A stretch of DNA of 64,000 nucleotides from a bacterium (GTDB lineage: Bacteria; Desulfobacterota; Binatia; Binatales; Binataceae): contig JADBKU010000009.1 in the NCBI GenBank assembly GCA_014896235.1, positions 116,536 through 180,535 on the forward strand, read 5' to 3'. The translations under genes and the position numbers were made by a program. Below, in pieces: positions 63,083 to 64,000 of the stretch. Each line of letters opens with the position of its first letter. Position 1 is the first letter of the stretch. A model generated the notes under the pieces. The model had not been told where the DNA came from and did no database searches. It saw only the letters and a list, made by a program, of their open reading frames with translations.

Positions 63083-63301
63083 ATGGCGCAACGGCTGGAT
63101 TTGCGCGGCGTCAAATGCCCGCTGAATTGGGCGCATGCGAAAGTGCGGCTGGAAACGATGGCGCGCCGCGAAATCCTGGAGTTGCTGATCGACGATCCGC
63201 GCGGCGTGCGCGATATACCGCGCGCCGCCGAGGCCGAAGGCCATGCGGTGGTCGCGGTCGAAGCGTGCGCCGGGGGCTGGCGCGTGGCGATCGAAAAATA
63301 G
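63083..63301 (+). CDS. TusA-family sulfurtransferase
   Basis: 72-aa SirA/TusA-like protein. The active-site Cys is in LDLRGVKCPLN, the family hallmark, followed by the usual alpha/beta fold. It transfers persulfide sulfur for tRNA thiolation, molybdenum cofactor or sulfur oxidation. It is co-oriented and nearly contiguous with the DsbA-like gene. The particular pathway is not evident here. Confidence 0.9.
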   Translation: MAQRLDLRGVKCPLNWAHAKVRLETMARREILELLIDDPRGVRDIPRAAEAEGHAVVAVEACAGGWRVAIEK

Positions 63302-63380
63302 ACCGCGACTGGATTCGCGCGCACCGCAGCGAAATAATCAGGCTCACGGAAATCGGGCGAAACCATAAAGGATTGCGGCG

Positions 63381-63824
63381 ATGAACGCTGAACAAAAGCG
63401 CAAAATACTGGAGTTGCTCGGACAGGAGCACGTCGCCGTGTTGATTACGCAAGGCGATCGCTGGCCGACCGGAACATTGCAGGCGTTCGCCGAAACCGAG
63501 GAACTCGACCTTCTGTTCATCATGCGTTACGGCGTCGAGAAATATCAGAACCTGGTAAAACATCCGCGGGCCACGGTGCTAGTGGATACGCGAGACGTCG
63601 GGAACGTTCCGACCTTCGAAATCACGCGCGCCTCGATTCAGGGCGAAGCGGCCGAGGTGCCGCGCGAGAGCGCCGACTGGGAGCGCTACAAGGCGATTTT
63701 CCTGAAGAAGAATTCTTTCGAAGCGCCTTTTTTCGGATCGGACACGCTCAGAATGATGCGCATCACGCCGCGGCGCATCTCATATGCGGCGGGCCTCAAG
63801 GACACCTTCTGGGTCGAGTTGTAG
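63381..63824 (+). CDS. Pyridoxamine 5-phosphate oxidase-family flavoprotein
   Basis: 147-aa single split-barrel domain of the PNPOx/F420 family. The conserved part reads VAVLITQGDRWPTGTLQAFAE and YQNLVKHPRATVLVDTRD, as in FMN/F420-binding reductases and putative haem-binding stress proteins. The short length excludes full PdxH. It is 79 bases downstream of TusA and may share its transcript. The cofactor cannot be determined from the sequence by eye. Confidence 0.85.
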   Translation: MNAEQKRKILELLGQEHVAVLITQGDRWPTGTLQAFAETEELDLLFIMRYGVEKYQNLVKHPRATVLVDTRDVGNVPTFEITRASIQGEAAEVPRESADWERYKAIFLKKNSFEAPFFGSDTLRMMRITPRRISYAAGLKDTFWVEL

Positions 63825-64000
63825 TTGCTTGCGGCGCTTCCGCCGCGCCGCTTCCCGCAAATCAATAACTCTCCGCCGCGAATATAAGGGGCTCCGCCAC
63901 GTCTGCGTGGGTGGGGCCGTTCGCCTGCGCGCCCCCGCACCCGCGGCAAGGGCACACGACTTGCTGATCCGTCACGCTGAAAGCGGGCCGATGCCGCATC
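63825..64000. other. Trailing non-coding sequence
   Basis: The last 176 bases contain imperfect GC hairpins (GGGGCTCCGCCACG pairing with CGTGGGTGGGGCC around 63888-63918) but no gene, T-tract or RNA I can support. A minus-strand ORF here is taken as spurious. Confidence 0.4.

Overview
The window is about 64 kb of high-GC chromosome. It is densely packed with genes on both strands, and I see no tRNA, rRNA, CRISPR array, prophage or insertion sequence. Gene order points to a Deltaproteobacteria-like lineage: xerC-hslV-hslU-argB-argD-argF-argG-argH-lipoprotein-lysA-dapF-dapA resembles the Geobacter/Desulfobacterota supraoperon. The large load of Zn-alcohol dehydrogenases, SDRs, an acyl-CoA dehydrogenase, a class III CoA-transferase and an amidohydrolase suggests a soil or sediment heterotroph. 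Candidatus Binatota (Binatia) is my best guess from gene content and is an inference only.

Layout: 0-3 kb holds a partial gene, thioredoxin and two tandem alcohol dehydrogenases ending in a strong terminator. 3-6.3 kb holds a membrane protein and an amidohydrolase. 6.3-9.4 kb is the lysine branch (dapA, dapF, lysA). 9.6-13.1 kb is a three-gene block (DUF4239 protein, lipase-like lipoprotein, Spy-like periplasmic protein) that separates the lysine genes from the arginine genes. 13.1-22.9 kb carries the arginine operon, the HslUV protease and XerC. 22.9-26.6 kb makes UDP-GlcNAc precursors (glmU, glmS). 26.6-31.4 kb has a CoA-transferase, a NERD-helicase, ispG and an AhpD-like protein. 31.4-34.6 kb is a group of poorly known genes including a small zincin with an Arg/Ala-rich tail. 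34.6-37.8 kb is a regulatory island: an excisionase-type HTH protein, a GAF/sigma54 activator, and a small protein behind a good sigma54 promoter. 38-48.8 kb is metabolic: SDR, acyl-CoA dehydrogenase, methyltransferase, FIST protein, M20 peptidase, 2-oxoacid/acetoin dehydrogenase E1/E2 genes, endonuclease III and a 3-hydroxyisobutyrate dehydrogenase-type enzyme. 49-56.8 kb is a five-gene MoxR/DUF58/BatA/VWA operon. 57-64 kb holds a second HTH paralogue, a bactofilin, a lipoprotein, three SDRs, a cupin, a DsbA-like protein, TusA and a PPOX-type flavoprotein.

Two conserved genes, argH and glmU, are out of frame by small indels. Since both are normally needed, assembly error is at least as likely as real mutation. 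The most interesting signals are the sigma54 activator with a matching promoter next door, the paired HTH paralogues whose promoters share a sequence element, the palindrome inside the thioredoxin promoter, the zincin with a histone-like tail, the FabL-like SDR lacking its active-site tyrosine, and the hairpin that exactly fills the hslV-hslU junction. Functional names rest on motif recognition by eye; no database search was run.
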